From Paenirhizobium naphthalenivorans (GTDB taxonomy: Bacteria; Pseudomonadota; Alphaproteobacteria; Rhizobiales; Rhizobiaceae), in assembly GCF_007992095.1 (NCBI RefSeq), contig NZ_BJZP01000016.1, positions 34,932 to 98,931 on the forward strand: a DNA stretch of 64,000 bases. The letters are read 5' to 3'. Under the pieces are notes generated by a model. It saw only the letters and a list, made by a program, of their open reading frames with translations. It did not search any database and had not been told where the DNA came from. Both the position numbers and the translations under genes were made by a program. Shown piece after piece: positions 45,401 through 54,600 of the stretch (positions within the stretch are counted from its first letter, which is position 1; every line of letters begins with the position of its first letter).

Positions 45401-47923
45401 CACGAACAGGCAGAAGATCAGCAGCAGCTGCCAGAGGAACGCGCCGACCGGATCCATGGATAGCCAGCCGATCACCGAGGCGAGGAACCAGGCCATCGGT
45501 GTCAGCGAGCGCCGCAGGTTGTCGACCATTTTCCAGCGGCCGAGTGCGGTGATGCCGCGGGCCGGGTCGAAAATATAGGGCAACAGCTGCCAGTCGCCGC
45601 GCGCCCAGCGATGTTGACGGGAAATCTCGACCTCGTAGCGGGTCGGGAAGTCCTCGACCAGTTCGACGTCCGTGACGAGGGCGCAGCGCGCCAGCGAGCC
45701 TTCCAGGAGGTCGTGGCTCAAGACAGTGTTCTCGTCGATGCGACCTTTCAGTGCGGTCTCGAAGGCGTCGACGTGGTAGAGGCCCTTGCCGGTGAATGTG
45801 CCTTCGCCGGTGATGTCCTGGTAGACGTCCGAAACAGTGAAGACATAGGGGTCGAGCCCACGGTTCATCGAGAAAATACGCTGGAAGACGGAGGCGTCTT
45901 TGCCGGTGGCCAGCGAGGGTGTCACGCGGGGCTGCAGAACCCCGTAGCCACGTATGACACGGCCGCTTTCCGGATCGTGCACCGGGCGGTTGATCGGATG
46001 GTAGAGCTTGCCGACCATCTTGGTGACCGCATCACGCATCAGGCGGGTGTCTGCGTCGAGCGTCATGACATATTGCACGCCCTCGGGCACCATGTTGGCG
46101 CCGGGCAGGTAGGACGTGTCGCGGTCGCCGCGCAACAGCAGGTTCAGTTCATGCAGTTTGCCGCGCTTGCGTTCCCAACCCATCCAGGCGCCTTCCGCCG
46201 GATTGTAGAGGCGCCGGCGGTGGAGCAGGTAGAAGCGGGTCTTGCCGTCGTGGGCGTAGCGGGCGGCGAGCTCGGCCACCTGGCCCTTGGCGTAGTCGAG
46301 GATCTCCAGATCGGCGGGCGCTTCCTCGACGGGGCTGTCGCGCCAGTCGCTGAGCAGGGCGAAATAGATCTCTCCGCGTGGATTGGTGAGATAGTGCACC
46401 TCGAGATTGCGCACCAGTTCATCGACATCGTCGCGCTTGGCGATGAGGCAGGGTACGACCACGAGCGTGCGCGCGTCTTGCGGCAGACCTTCCTTGAATT
46501 CATAGCCGGTGAGCCGGGTCGGTTTGGCAACGAAGGTGACGAGCGTGTTGAAAAGGCCGGTCGCGCCTTCCGAGGCGGGCAGGGAGAACAGCAACAACAG
46601 TACGACGATGAACGGTGTGGCAATACCGGCCATGGAGAGGAAATAGCCCGCCAGAGCCATGGCGGCGAGTGTCAGGCCGATGACCGGAATGGCGATTGAC
46701 AGCCAGTTGAGACGCTGGATACCCAGCGCGAGCCGGCGCCAGAGCGGCATGCGATAGCCTATGGCCTTTTCCAGCAGGGCACGTTGCGCGCCGATGAGAT
46801 AGCCGCCGACATTGGGTGAGCCGACGGCATCGGGTGACGCGGCCGCTTCCTTGGTGAGGTCGATCGCCATCTGGGCGATTTCGATCTCCGTCTTGTCTGA
46901 GTAACGGGCCAGTTTCTCGATCGTGCTACGATAGGTATTGCGTGAGCCGAAATCGAGTTCGCGATAATCGGTGTGGCTGCCGAGAACCTTGTCGACCAGA
47001 CAGACGTCCTCGACCCAGACCGACCATTCCTTGTCGTCGATCTCGCGCAGGCTCTTGACGATATTGCCGGTGGTCACATTGCCGGACGACAGGCGATTGT
47101 GTTCCTGGGTCATCGCCTCTTCGGCACTGCGGCCTGCCTTCTCCAGACGGTCCTCGACCCAAGAGACGGCGAAACCGGTGTTCTGTGAGCCGTTGCGCAG
47201 ACGATAGAGGAACTGGGTGACGAAGGTGTTGTCGTCCGCGAGCGGCTCGATCTGCTTCAACAGTTCGGTCGAACTGGCCGCGTCGTTCAGCCGGATGATC
47301 TCATCGGCGACGTCGTTTGCCTTACGGCGCATGCGTCTGGAACGATCGACGCGGGTGGATATGCGGCGCAAGTTCTCGATCAGCACGAAACGCACGATCG
47401 AAGGCAGGGCCCACAGCTCGCCGATCTCCAGCGTCTTGTGGATCTGGAAGCCTTCGACCAGCGCGGTCATCGCCTCCATCGATACTGTAGAATGGGTGTG
47501 TGCCACATAGAGCCAGGCGAGCGCCATGGTCCGCGGGATCTCGCGGCCGCCAATTTTCATGGTCGGAAGCTGGCGGTAGAATTTCTTGGGGAAGTCGCGG
47601 CGGACTTCCTGGATGGCTTCCTCAATGATGTAGTGATTGTCGAGCAGCCATTCGGCCGCCGGCGTGATCGTCGCACCCGCTTCGACATCGGTTGCCGTTG
47701 CGCGATAGACGCGGAGGATTTCGCGCTCGTTTTCGCGATGGCGTGCGAAGAAGTCGAAATCCATCATCCCGGGCAGGTCGCTCCCGCCATCGCTGGCAAG
47801 CGCCTCGGCGGCCTCGCGCAATTCATCGATGGTAAAATAGGCGGCCCGGATCGCGTCATTATGATCGATCTGCTTGGTTTCTAGGTCGCGCGGTGGGACA
47901 GGCGGCGTCATGGGCAAAGACAC
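39413..47923 (-). CDS. ndvB: Cyclic beta-1,2-glucan synthase (NdvB/ChvB)
   Basis: The 2836-residue protein is close to the length of NdvB and Cgs (about 2830-2870). The N-terminal third has several membrane segments and a GT84-type glucosyltransferase region with DADTRLMRDAV and the QHRWARGDWQL motif that initiates and elongates the glucan on the protein. The C-terminal third contains the GH94-like phosphorylase module with GGDWNDGMNRVG near residue 2525, which controls chain length. It polymerises UDP-glucose into cyclic beta-1,2-glucan in the inner membrane. The product is exported by NdvA. GTG 47923 and ATG 47911 are both possible starts with weak ribosome sites. Downstream is the terminator shared with pyc. 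Confidence 0.97.
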   Translation of the reverse strand: MSLPMTPPVPPRDLETKQIDHNDAIRAAYFTIDELREAAEALASDGGSDLPGMMDFDFFARHRENEREILRVYRATATDVEAGATITPAAEWLLDNHYIIEEAIQEVRRDFPKKFYRQLPTMKIGGREIPRTMALAWLYVAHTHSTVSMEAMTALVEGFQIHKTLEIGELWALPSIVRFVLIENLRRISTRVDRSRRMRRKANDVADEIIRLNDAASSTELLKQIEPLADDNTFVTQFLYRLRNGSQNTGFAVSWVEDRLEKAGRSAEEAMTQEHNRLSSGNVTTGNIVKSLREIDDKEWSVWVEDVCLVDKVLGSHTDYRELDFGSRNTYRSTIEKLARYSDKTEIEIAQMAIDLTKEAAASPDAVGSPNVGGYLIGAQRALLEKAIGYRMPLWRRLALGIQRLNWLSIAIPVIGLTLAAMALAGYFLSMAGIATPFIVVLLLLFSLPASEGATGLFNTLVTFVAKPTRLTGYEFKEGLPQDARTLVVVPCLIAKRDDVDELVRNLEVHYLTNPRGEIYFALLSDWRDSPVEEAPADLEILDYAKGQVAELAARYAHDGKTRFYLLHRRRLYNPAEGAWMGWERKRGKLHELNLLLRGDRDTSYLPGANMVPEGVQYVMTLDADTRLMRDAVTKMVGKLYHPINRPVHDPESGRVIRGYGVLQPRVTPSLATGKDASVFQRIFSMNRGLDPYVFTVSDVYQDITGEGTFTGKGLYHVDAFETALKGRIDENTVLSHDLLEGSLARCALVTDVELVEDFPTRYEVEISRQHRWARGDWQLLPYIFDPARGITALGRWKMVDNLRRSLTPMAWFLASVIGWLSMDPVGAFLWQLLLIFCLFVAPTLSLLSGLVPRQSDIVPAAHFQSLWSELRSSNAQVALRIVFIADMAYMMGDAIIRSIYRMLVSRKLLLEWRTAASIQSSAQGNISSYYRNMLHAPALGLLALAVAAASGGYGYLIGLPFTLMWVMSPLVAWYVSQSAETEDSLFVPEEATVELRKIARRTWRFYETFVTAGDNYLPPDNFQEKPEPVIAHRTSPTNIGLYLLSVVSARYFGWISFEQTIERLERTIATVDRMDKYRGHLYNWYHTDTLKTLGPRYISAVDSGNLAGHLIAISSACREWAEAPSAHMQGSLDGIGDVGGILLEVLKELPDDRKTVRPLRRRLEERIIGFNTALAAVKREHEFASIRIINLGALAHDIQKLAANLDHEVRSEQSAEVTRWTESLVAVCEAQIADTAFDLSNIDPLRQRLAVLRDRARDIAFSMDFTFLFRPERRLLSIGYRVESRELDEACYDLLASECRLTSLFAIAKGDLPTEHWYRLGRQVVPIGARAALISWSGSMFEYLMPPLVMQERQGGILNQTNNLVVQEQIAHGKRLGIPWGISEAAFNARDHEMSYQYTNFGVPTLGLKRGLGQNAVIAPYASILASQYFPEAALENLKRLRKLGALGAYGFHDAVDFTPTRLPEGKSCAVVFNYYAHHHGMSIAAIANVAFNGRLRELFHADPVIEAAELLLQEKAPREIPVMSAKYEPQTPGKGQADLLRPEVRTVTDPATKDRALAFLSNGHYSVMLTATGSGYSRWNGQAVSRWTADATEDRSGTFIFLRDTANGEWWSATASPRRAEDEKTKAIFGDDKAEFFKTVGDISTQVECIVATEHDAEGRRLTILNTGSEDRFIEVTSYLEPVITQDDVDSAHPLFSRMFIKTEFGRRRDVIRAERNKRSPGDADMCVAHLVVDSTGPGRPTEFETDRRRFIGRGRCLAEAAAFDPGATLSGTEGFTLDPVLSLRRVVRVPSGKKVSVIFWTIAAPNREKIDQAIERYRHPDSFSHELIHAWTRAQVELRHIGITSQQAAAFQHLGRYLVYPDNHLRTDPETVRNGLTTQSALWPLAISGDFPIVALRINDDMDIEIAREAMSALEYLRRRGIIADLAIVNERATSYAQDMQHALDQLAENLRHRLPDGSSGKPHVFVVRNDLIEESASQALIAAARVVLHARNGKVVDQINRAVSLFANPRNPDGSEAEWPGLLPTAPSATAASAPASDGKGLEFWNGFGGFAQDGKEYVVRLAGRNSTPQPWINVIANEKFGFHVSAEGAGFTWTGNSRDHQLTPWTNDPVINRPGEAFYVADLETGRTFSPFSALNLDEKARFEARHGLGYSVFLSQNDGLELELTQTVDRDRPAKLSRLVLRNKGSDLRSLRVYGYAEWVLGNNAQKSAPFVLSSFDEDTGALFATNPYDINYPGRTAFLAGLGTPDGYTASRREFIGRHGSIRMPQALARQSHLSGSADTESDPCAALAFDIDVPAGAERDITFLLGETETNAAARELIGALRKEGFPSVLSATRDFWSSFTDQLQVKTDDRAFDTLVNRWLPYQALACRIFARAGFYQASGAYGFRDQLQDTLAFLLVEPQLARRQILNAASRQFVEGDVQHWWLPNTGAGVRTRISDDVVWLAHATDQYVAKTGDTAFLDERLAFLEGPQLAEDQHDSFFQPATSNEDATLYEHAARALDLAVARTGSHGLPLILGGDWNDGMNRVGEKGQGESVWLGWFLASTLKTFLAHAEARGDEARVTRWNAHLAVLGDALETTGWDGEYYRRGYFDDGTPLGSAQSEECRIDSIAQSWSVLSGAGKTEHSAKALDAALAELVDDETGIIRLFTPPFEKTNLDPGYIKAYPPGVRENGGQYTHAAIWLGLALAKAGRPADAWRCFKMLNPINHALDAEAAERYRVEPYVVAADVYGGEAYLGRGGWTWYTGSAGWLYRFAVEGLLGITRTGDRLLVQPALPPEWNVYEAKLEIAGKTYAISVERLAGSEGYAVKVNGEKITDQEAGYPLAAAT

Positions 47924-48271
47924 AATCTCGAGTTTTTCGTTAGAGGAAATCCGTCAGGGCTCGTCTTGACCCGCTGCCATCCCCGCGCATCGCTTTGCAT
48001 CGATTTGGCCTTCGGTTCAATCATTACGAACGCAAAATCCGGTCGTGCGATGCGGTGCCGGCAAGAAAACGGGTTCACGCGGAGATGGGTCCGTGGCTTC
48101 GCTGTGAAAATTGGCTTTTTTATGCCTTATTTCAAAGTCGTAGCCAAGGGGCTGGCGGAACGGTGCGTCGCGTGACAGCTTTTGACGCGCGGCGGTCATA
48201 CAGGTCCGAAATCCTGTCCTGCTATGGGACGCCCGTCCGGTTGGTCTGTCCGCCGGTTTTCATCGCTCGTC
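47924..48271 (-). promoter_or_regulatory. Upstream region of ndvB, no gene seen
   Basis: This 348-bp gap between the aminotransferase stop and the ndvB start holds no convincing coding sequence. Only a short frame of uncertain quality is present. I see no strong hairpin, repeat or RNA-gene signature. It should contain the ndvB promoter, but no clear -35/-10 pair stands out. Confidence 0.35.
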
Positions 48272-49489
48272 TCACACGGCCGCCTTGCGCAACTGGTGTC
48301 TCTGCCGGTGAAGAACGCTTGCCAGATCGACCATGCGATCGGTTGCGATGGCAAGCTGCTGATCATCGACCGTCAACGAAACCCGGATGAAATTGGTTGC
48401 CTGTGCGCCGAACGAGGCACCGGGCATGACGGCGACATGTTTCTCGTCGAGCAGGCGCTTGGCGAATTCCAGGCCGTTCAGCCCCGTGCCGGACACGTCG
48501 ACAACGATGAACATTCCGCCTTCGGGCATGATCGGCTTCAGCGTTCCGTCATGATCAAGGCCCTCAGCCATCATCTTCGCGCGTCGTTCATAGTTGGCGC
48601 GCATAACCGATGCCGTGCCAAAGGGCTGAGTGAGAGCCATTGCCGTCATATCGGCGATGAAAGGCTGGACGCCGAACAACATGGTTTCGGAAATCGGCAA
48701 GAGTCGGTCACAGAATTCCGCCGGCCCAACGGCCCAGCCGCTGCGGAAGCCCGGTGCGGCATGGGATTTCGAGATCGACGAGACGACAATGGTGCGCTCG
48801 GCGAGCGCTGGTTCGTCGAAGGGCGAGGCGAAGGCCTTGTCGAAGATCAGTTCCTCGTAGACTTCGTCGCAGACGATCCAGAGGTCATGCCTTTTGCATA
48901 CCTCGCCGATCGCCACGATCTCGGCTGCCGTCAGGACTGCGCCGGTCGGATTGTGTGGTGTGTTGAGCACCACCACGCGCGAGCGCGGCGTCACGGCGAG
49001 AGCCAGGTCGGTGGCCTGTAGATGAAAGTGCTTCTCCGACTTCAGCGGTACCGGGACCATGCGGGCGCCGCTCGCGGCGATCACACCTTCATAGGTCGCA
49101 TAGAAAGGGTCGCCGACCAGGACCTCGTCGTCACGGTCGACAAGGCCGAGCATGACGGAAAAAAGCGCGGTCTGCGTGCCGGGGAAGCAGAGGATGTTAC
49201 GCTCCGTCATGCCGGACCGGCGCTTGCGATATTTCTCGACCAGTGCGTCGACCACCGATGGCTCGCCGCGGCCGTTGGAATAGCGTGTCCTGCCGGCGTA
49301 CATGGCGCGTGCACATTCGTCGAGCAGAGCCGGATCTGGCCTGACATCCGGTTCCCCGATCGTCAACTCAATCACCTGTATGCCTGCGTCCGCCATCCGG
49401 CGAGCCTCAATGTGGATCGCCCATTTTCCCGATCCGAGATCGGCGAGGCGTTCGGTGATGGAGGCGTAACGCATGGGTTTTCCTGTCAT
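48272..49489 (-). CDS. PLP-dependent aminotransferase (aspartate aminotransferase class I/II)
   Basis: The 405-residue protein has the class I/II fold: the N-terminal LTIGEPDVRPDP segment, the PHNPTGAVLT turn and the PLP lysine K241 in SSISKSHAAPGFRSGW. These enzymes transfer an amino group to 2-oxoglutarate or another keto acid. It overlaps the BetI-like regulator by 4 bp (ATGA), indicating co-expression. Divergently across 220 bp lies an M20 amidohydrolase, so the trio may degrade an N-acyl amino acid, with the hydrolase freeing the amino acid and the aminotransferase deaminating it. Substrate is unknown. Confidence 0.9.
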   Translation of the reverse strand: MTGKPMRYASITERLADLGSGKWAIHIEARRMADAGIQVIELTIGEPDVRPDPALLDECARAMYAGRTRYSNGRGEPSVVDALVEKYRKRRSGMTERNILCFPGTQTALFSVMLGLVDRDDEVLVGDPFYATYEGVIAASGARMVPVPLKSEKHFHLQATDLALAVTPRSRVVVLNTPHNPTGAVLTAAEIVAIGEVCKRHDLWIVCDEVYEELIFDKAFASPFDEPALAERTIVVSSISKSHAAPGFRSGWAVGPAEFCDRLLPISETMLFGVQPFIADMTAMALTQPFGTASVMRANYERRAKMMAEGLDHDGTLKPIMPEGGMFIVVDVSGTGLNGLEFAKRLLDEKHVAVMPGASFGAQATNFIRVSLTVDDQQLAIATDRMVDLASVLHRQRHQLRKAAV

Positions 49490-50139
49490 GTCTCGTCGTT
49501 TGGCGCATCTGGACTGGAAAGGCTCAGGCCGCCGAGCAGCGATTCGACAGCCTCAAGGGCGATGCGTGGCAGGGCCTCGTCGTCGAACAGGTCGCCTGCG
49601 AGCGACCCTTCCAGCCACAGTCCGTCGATCAGGCCATTGATGGCAATCGCCAGCTTGCGGCATTCGGTCGGTTCGATTGTCTTGCCGCTGTGAGCAAGGA
49701 AGTCCGTCAGGAGTTCTTCCAGCGATGCAAGGAAGTTCAGGTAGTTTTCGCGGTGGATGCGGGCGAATTCCGGGTCGACGCGAACATGGCTGATGAATGC
49801 TGCCCAGAGGGAGAGCGTGCGCGGGTCGATGATCGGCGGGCTGACATTGGCGATGACAAAGTCATGCAGGCGACGGCGGGGATCGTTGCCCGCTGCCTCT
49901 GCCGCATTTATCGCCGTCGTGCCGATGGTCACCATGACCTCGCGATAAGCGGCCTGAAGCATCTGTTCCTTGCCGGTGAAATAGTGGCGGATCAGCCCGC
50001 CTGTGACGCCGGCGCGCGCAGCGATCTGGCGGACGGTCGCGCCTTGCAGCCCGTATTCGGAAATGCAGTCGAGCGTGGCGGTGATCAGGTCTTGCCTGCG
50101 TTCGGCCTCCGCGGCGCGATGGAAGGGCCGGCGGCTCAT
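49486..50139 (-). CDS. TetR-family regulator, BetI-like
   Basis: The 217-residue protein from ATG 50139 (a TTG two codons upstream is possible) has the TetR helix-turn-helix (TVRQIAARAGVTGGLIRHYF at about 35-55) and a C-terminal part similar to the BetI group, including EFARIHRENYLNFLASLEE. Its stop overlaps the aminotransferase start. It probably represses the aminotransferase and the divergent M20 amidohydrolase. A dyad (TACCGG-N9-CCGGTA, 50239-50259) between them is a candidate operator. BetI itself controls choline oxidation, but no bet genes are nearby, so a different ligand is likely. Confidence 0.88.
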   Translation of the reverse strand: MSRRPFHRAAEAERRQDLITATLDCISEYGLQGATVRQIAARAGVTGGLIRHYFTGKEQMLQAAYREVMVTIGTTAINAAEAAGNDPRRRLHDFVIANVSPPIIDPRTLSLWAAFISHVRVDPEFARIHRENYLNFLASLEELLTDFLAHSGKTIEPTECRKLAIAINGLIDGLWLEGSLAGDLFDDEALPRIALEAVESLLGGLSLSSPDAPNDET

Positions 50140-50238
50140 GTGCAAGATCCGAGGAGGAACGTGGCCGACTCGTTGCTGGACGTCGGCTCATTCATCTTTC
50201 GCGGGAATTTCCACATGCGCGCCTCCCCAATTCGCAGC

Positions 50239-50259
50239 TACCGGCAGGTCTGTCCGGTA
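50239..50259. promoter_or_regulatory. Candidate operator between BetI-like regulator and amidohydrolase
   Basis: A 21-bp dyad with arms TACCGG (50239-50244) and CCGGTA (50254-50259) lies midway between the divergent regulator and hydrolase starts. The central nine bases are not symmetric. It is a plausible TetR-type operator, but the shape is modest and no promoter elements can be fixed around it. Confidence 0.35.
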
Positions 50260-50366
50260 CTCTCCCATCTTGCTTATACGGTTGAATAATTCGGGCACAA
50301 GTGCAAAACTCTCTCTCCATCCACCGCTCGCTAACCAGCGCCGCGCCCAACCTCTTGGTGCCTCAT

Positions 50367-51530
50367 ATGACCGTTCAGTTTTCCAATTACATGGCCGATG
50401 TCGTGGCGACCCGCCACTATCTCCACCAGAATCCGGAGATCGGCCTCTCGGAGTTCAACACGTCCGACTATGTCGCCAAGCAACTCGAAGGTCTGGGCTA
50501 CGAGGTCACGCGCGGGCTTGCCAAGACCGGAGTCGTCGCGACGCTGAGGAACGGCACCAGCAACAGGAGCGTGGGCATACGGGCGGATTTCGACGCGCTG
50601 CCGATCCTTGAGGAGACCGGGGCTGAATATGCCAGCAAGAACCCCGGCGTGATGCACGCCTGTGGTCATGACGGGCACACCGCTATGCTGCTTGGTGCGG
50701 CCAAGATCTTGGCTGAGCGCAAGAATTTCGATGGGGTCATTCATCTCATCTTCCAGCCGGCCGAGGAGAACTTTGGTGGCGCAAAGATCATGATGGACGA
50801 CGGGTTGTTCGAGAAATTTCCCTGTGATGCGGTCTTTGCCCTGCACAACGAGCCGACCATCCCGTTTGGCCAGTTCGCGCTGCGCGAAGGTCCGATCATG
50901 GCGGCGGTCGACGAATGCAAGATCACCGTCAACGGTCGCGGCGGTCACGGGGCCGAGCCGCAGGATACCGCTGATCCGATCGTCTGTGGCGCTTCGATCA
51001 TCATGGCGCTGCAAACGATTGTTTCCCGCAATATCCATCCGATCGACCCAACGGTCATCACTGTCGGGGCGTTCCACGCCGGCGGGGCCAGCAATGTCAT
51101 TCCCGAGCGGGCCGAGATGCTGCTGTCGATCCGCTCGTTTGACCCCAAGGTGCGTGACCAGTTGGAAGAACGCGTCCGCATGATCGCTGAGGGCCAGGCG
51201 GCAAGTTATGGCATGGGGGTCACGGTCGAATACCAGCGGGGCTACAACGCCACGATAAACCACAAGGTCGAGACCGATTTCATTCGTGCGCTTGCTATCG
51301 AATTCGCCGGGGCGGACAAGGTGACCGAGTTGGACCGGCCAACGATGGGTAGCGAGGATTTTGCCTACATGCTGGAAGAGCGGCCCGGCTGCTATTTCTT
51401 CGTCGGTACGCAACGTACGCCGAGCGATCCTCCGTTGCATCATCCGCGCTACGACTTCAACGATGACCTCTTGCCGATCGGGGCCAGCTTCTGGGTAGAG
51501 CTTGCGGAGCGGTGGCTGGCAAAAAAATAG
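50367..51530 (+). CDS. M20-family amidohydrolase (hippurate hydrolase-like)
   Basis: The 387-residue protein from ATG 50367 begins right before RHYLHQNPEIGLSEF, the usual start of the family. A GTG at 50301 would add an unrelated tail. Metal ligands are seen in HACGHDGHTAM (C99, H101) and EEN (E133-134), and GRGGHGAEPQ marks the dimerisation/substrate loop. M20D enzymes cleave N-acyl amino acids, peptides or indole-acetyl amino acid conjugates. The aminotransferase and BetI-like regulator are divergent neighbours. The terminator at 51553-51588 follows. The natural amide substrate is unknown. Confidence 0.92.
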   Translation: MTVQFSNYMADVVATRHYLHQNPEIGLSEFNTSDYVAKQLEGLGYEVTRGLAKTGVVATLRNGTSNRSVGIRADFDALPILEETGAEYASKNPGVMHACGHDGHTAMLLGAAKILAERKNFDGVIHLIFQPAEENFGGAKIMMDDGLFEKFPCDAVFALHNEPTIPFGQFALREGPIMAAVDECKITVNGRGGHGAEPQDTADPIVCGASIIMALQTIVSRNIHPIDPTVITVGAFHAGGASNVIPERAEMLLSIRSFDPKVRDQLEERVRMIAEGQAASYGMGVTVEYQRGYNATINHKVETDFIRALAIEFAGADKVTELDRPTMGSEDFAYMLEERPGCYFFVGTQRTPSDPPLHHPRYDFNDDLLPIGASFWVELAERWLAKK

Positions 51531-51552
51531 TTTGCTGCGGCATTCGTACTGA

Positions 51553-51588
51553 AAAGGCCCTGGAACTTGTTCCAGGGCCTTTGTTTTT
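51553..51588. terminator. Intrinsic terminator after the amidohydrolase
   Basis: A near-perfect 14-bp stem (51553-51566 and 51569-51582) with a very short loop is followed by GTTTTTT on the plus strand. It ends the amidohydrolase transcript and also lies just beyond the convergent RND gene stop at 51606. Confidence 0.9.
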
Positions 51589-51605
51589 TCAGTTATTGCG
51601 CTCGA

Positions 51606-54600
51606 TCAGGTTCTCAGCACTCGGTAAATCGCCGGTATGACCAACACTGTGAGCAGCGTCGATGAGGCGAGACCGAAGAGCAGAGAGATAGCCAGCCCCT
51701 GGAAGATCGGGTCGGTCAGGATGACTGCGGCACCGATCATCGCGGCAAGGGCGGTCAGCAGGATTGGCTTGAAGCGGATCGAGCCGGCCTCGATCAGCAC
51801 GTTGGTCATATCGCGTTCCGGCGTTTTTGCGTGGCGGATAAAGTCCACCAGCAGGATCGAGTTGCGCACGATGATGCCGGCAAGCGCGATGAACCCGATC
51901 ATCGAGGTCGCGGTAAACGGTGCACCGAACAGCCAGTGACCGCCGAGAATGCCGATGAAGGTCAGCGGGATCGGGGTCAGGATGACGAGCGGCACCTTGA
52001 ACGAGCCGAACTGGGCAACGACCAGGATGTAGATGCCGAGCAGGGCGACCATGAAGGCGGCCCCCATGTCGCGGAAGGTGACCCAAGTCACTTCCCACTC
52101 ACCATCCCAAAGGAGCACCGATTTGCTCTGGTCCATCGGCTGGCCATGCAGGGCGATTTCCGGCTTCTCAAGACCGGTCCAATCCTGATTGTCGAGCGCG
52201 TCCTGCACAGCGAGCATGCCGTAGAGGGGCGCCTCGTATTCGCCGGCGAGTTCCGCCGTGACCATTTCGGCATAGCGGCCGTTGTGGCGGAATATCGGGA
52301 ACGAGGCCCGTTCCTTCTTGACCTGGATGACATCACCGAGTTCAACCACCGAGCGCGAGCCGGGCAGGAGATTGGCGGGGATCGGCGTCGACAGGAAGGT
52401 CTCGTCAAAGACCATGGCGCCCTTCGGTCGGCTGATGACGATCGGGATCGGCGCGCGGCTGTCGCCACGGTGCGAGTAGCCGAGCGTGGTTGAGCCGTTG
52501 AGGATCGACAGCGTGTCAAACACATCACTTTCCGACACGCCGAAGAAGTCGAGGTCGTCGCTGGAGATGGTGGCGCGCAGGCGGCTGGCCGGCTGGCCGT
52601 AGCTGTCATCGACATCGACGATGAAGGGGACCGACTTGAAGGCGGTTTTGACCTTCTCCGCCGTGGCGCGACGGGTGTCGGCGTCCGGGCCGTAAATCTC
52701 TGCAAGCAGGGTTGCCATGACCGGCGGGCCCGGCGGCGGTTCTACGACCTTGAGCGAGGTGCCTTCCGGCACCTTGACTTCGGCAAGCAGTCGTTGGCGC
52801 AGATCAAGCGCGATGTCGTGGCTAGAGCGGTCACGCTCGGACTTTGGAGTCAGGTTGATCTGTACGTCGCCCATTTCCGTGCCGGAGCGCAGATAGGCGT
52901 GACGCACCAAGCCGTTGAAATTGAACGGGGCAGCGGTTGCCGCGTGGGTCTGGACACTGAGCACTTCCGGCGTGTCGAGCGTCACCTTGGCAATTGCCTG
53001 GGCGACGGCGTCAGTCGCTTCGACGGACGAGCCTTCCGGCAGATCGATGGTGACCTGCAGTTCCGATTTGTTGTCGAACGGCAGGAGCTTGACCGTGACG
53101 TCTTTGGTATAGAACAGCGTCAGCGAACCGAGGGTGGCGGCGCCGACAGCCAGAAGGAAGATCCAGCTGTTTCTCTTGCTCGACAGAATGGGGCCGGCAA
53201 CGCGGGCGTAACCCGCGCCGAGAATCCCGCCCGTCGCATGACCGTCATCATGGTGGAGCTTGGCTTTGCCGGCAATCTTCACCATCAACCAGGGCGTGAC
53301 GATCACCGCGACGAAAAATGAGAAGATCATCGCGGCCGAGGCATTGGCCGGGATCGGGCTCATGTAGGGGCCCATCATGCCTGAAACGAACATCATCGGC
53401 AGAAGGGCGGCGACCACGGTCAACGTCGCGACGATGGTTGGATTGCCGACTTCGGCGACCGCATCGATTGCCGCTTCGCGCCGGTCCTTGCCGTCGTTGA
53501 AGCCCCAATGTCGGGCGATATTCTCGATGACGACGATGGCATCGTCGACGAGAATACCGATCGAGAAGATCAAGGCGAAGAGCGAGACGCGGTTCAGCGT
53601 ATAGCCCATCAGGTTGGCGGCGAAGAGTGTGAGCAGGATGGTGACGGGGATGACAATCGCGACAACCATGGCTTCACGCCGGCCGATCGCCACCCAGACG
53701 AGGGCGATGATTGACAGCGTTGCCAGGCCGAGGTGGAAGAGCAGCTCGTTGGCCTTCTCGTTGGCGGTTTCGCCATAGTTGCGCGTGACTTCTACGGCCA
53801 TGCTGTCAGGGATCAGGTTGCCCTTCAGTTCCTCGACACGGGCCAGCACCTCTTCCGAAACGAGAACGGCGTTGGCTCCGGCGCGCTTGGCGATCGCCAG
53901 CGTTACGGCCGGCACCCGTTTCAGTTCGCCATTCTCCCCGCGGGTGACCGTCGAGGCGCGAGCCTCTGACGTATCGGTAACGAAGGAGACGTCGGCGACG
54001 TCCCGGACATAGACAGGGCGGTTGTCGCGGGTGGTCAGCAACAGATTGCCGATCTCGGTCGGGGTCGACAGGGTCTCGCCCGCGACCAGCTCGATTTGCT
54101 TGCCGTCATTGCGCACCAGACCGGTCGAGAACGAGCGGTTGGCGGCCGTTACCTTGGCCGAGAGCTGCTGCAGCGTCATGCCGTAGAGCGCAAGCTTCTC
54201 TGGCTCGGGCGCGATGCGGATCGCGTCGCCCGTTTCGCCGACGAGGTAGCTCAGGCCCACATCATCGATCTTCGCCATTTCCACGCGCAGTTCGCGAGCG
54301 ATGCGGGTCAGCGCGGTCGCATCGACGCCGGCACCTTTTTCGTCAGATGGCGTGAGCGTGAGCGAGACGATCGCAACGTCATCGATCGTGCGGCCGACCA
54401 CCAGTGGTTCGGGAATGCCGACCGGGATCGAACTCATGTTGGCGCGGATCTTGTCGTGGACGCGCAGCACGGCCGAATCACCCGACGTTCCGACGATGAA
54501 GCGGGCAGTGACCATGACCTGATCGTCGGCGGTCTGGGAATAGACGTGCTCGACGTCGTTTATGCCCTTGATGATCGTTTCCAGCGGCTCGGTGACGAGT

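Noticed and set aside
50331..51443. Minus-strand open frame of 370 codons across the amidohydrolase
   Set aside because: The hydrolase on the other strand has metal-ligand motifs, and the antisense frame has none.
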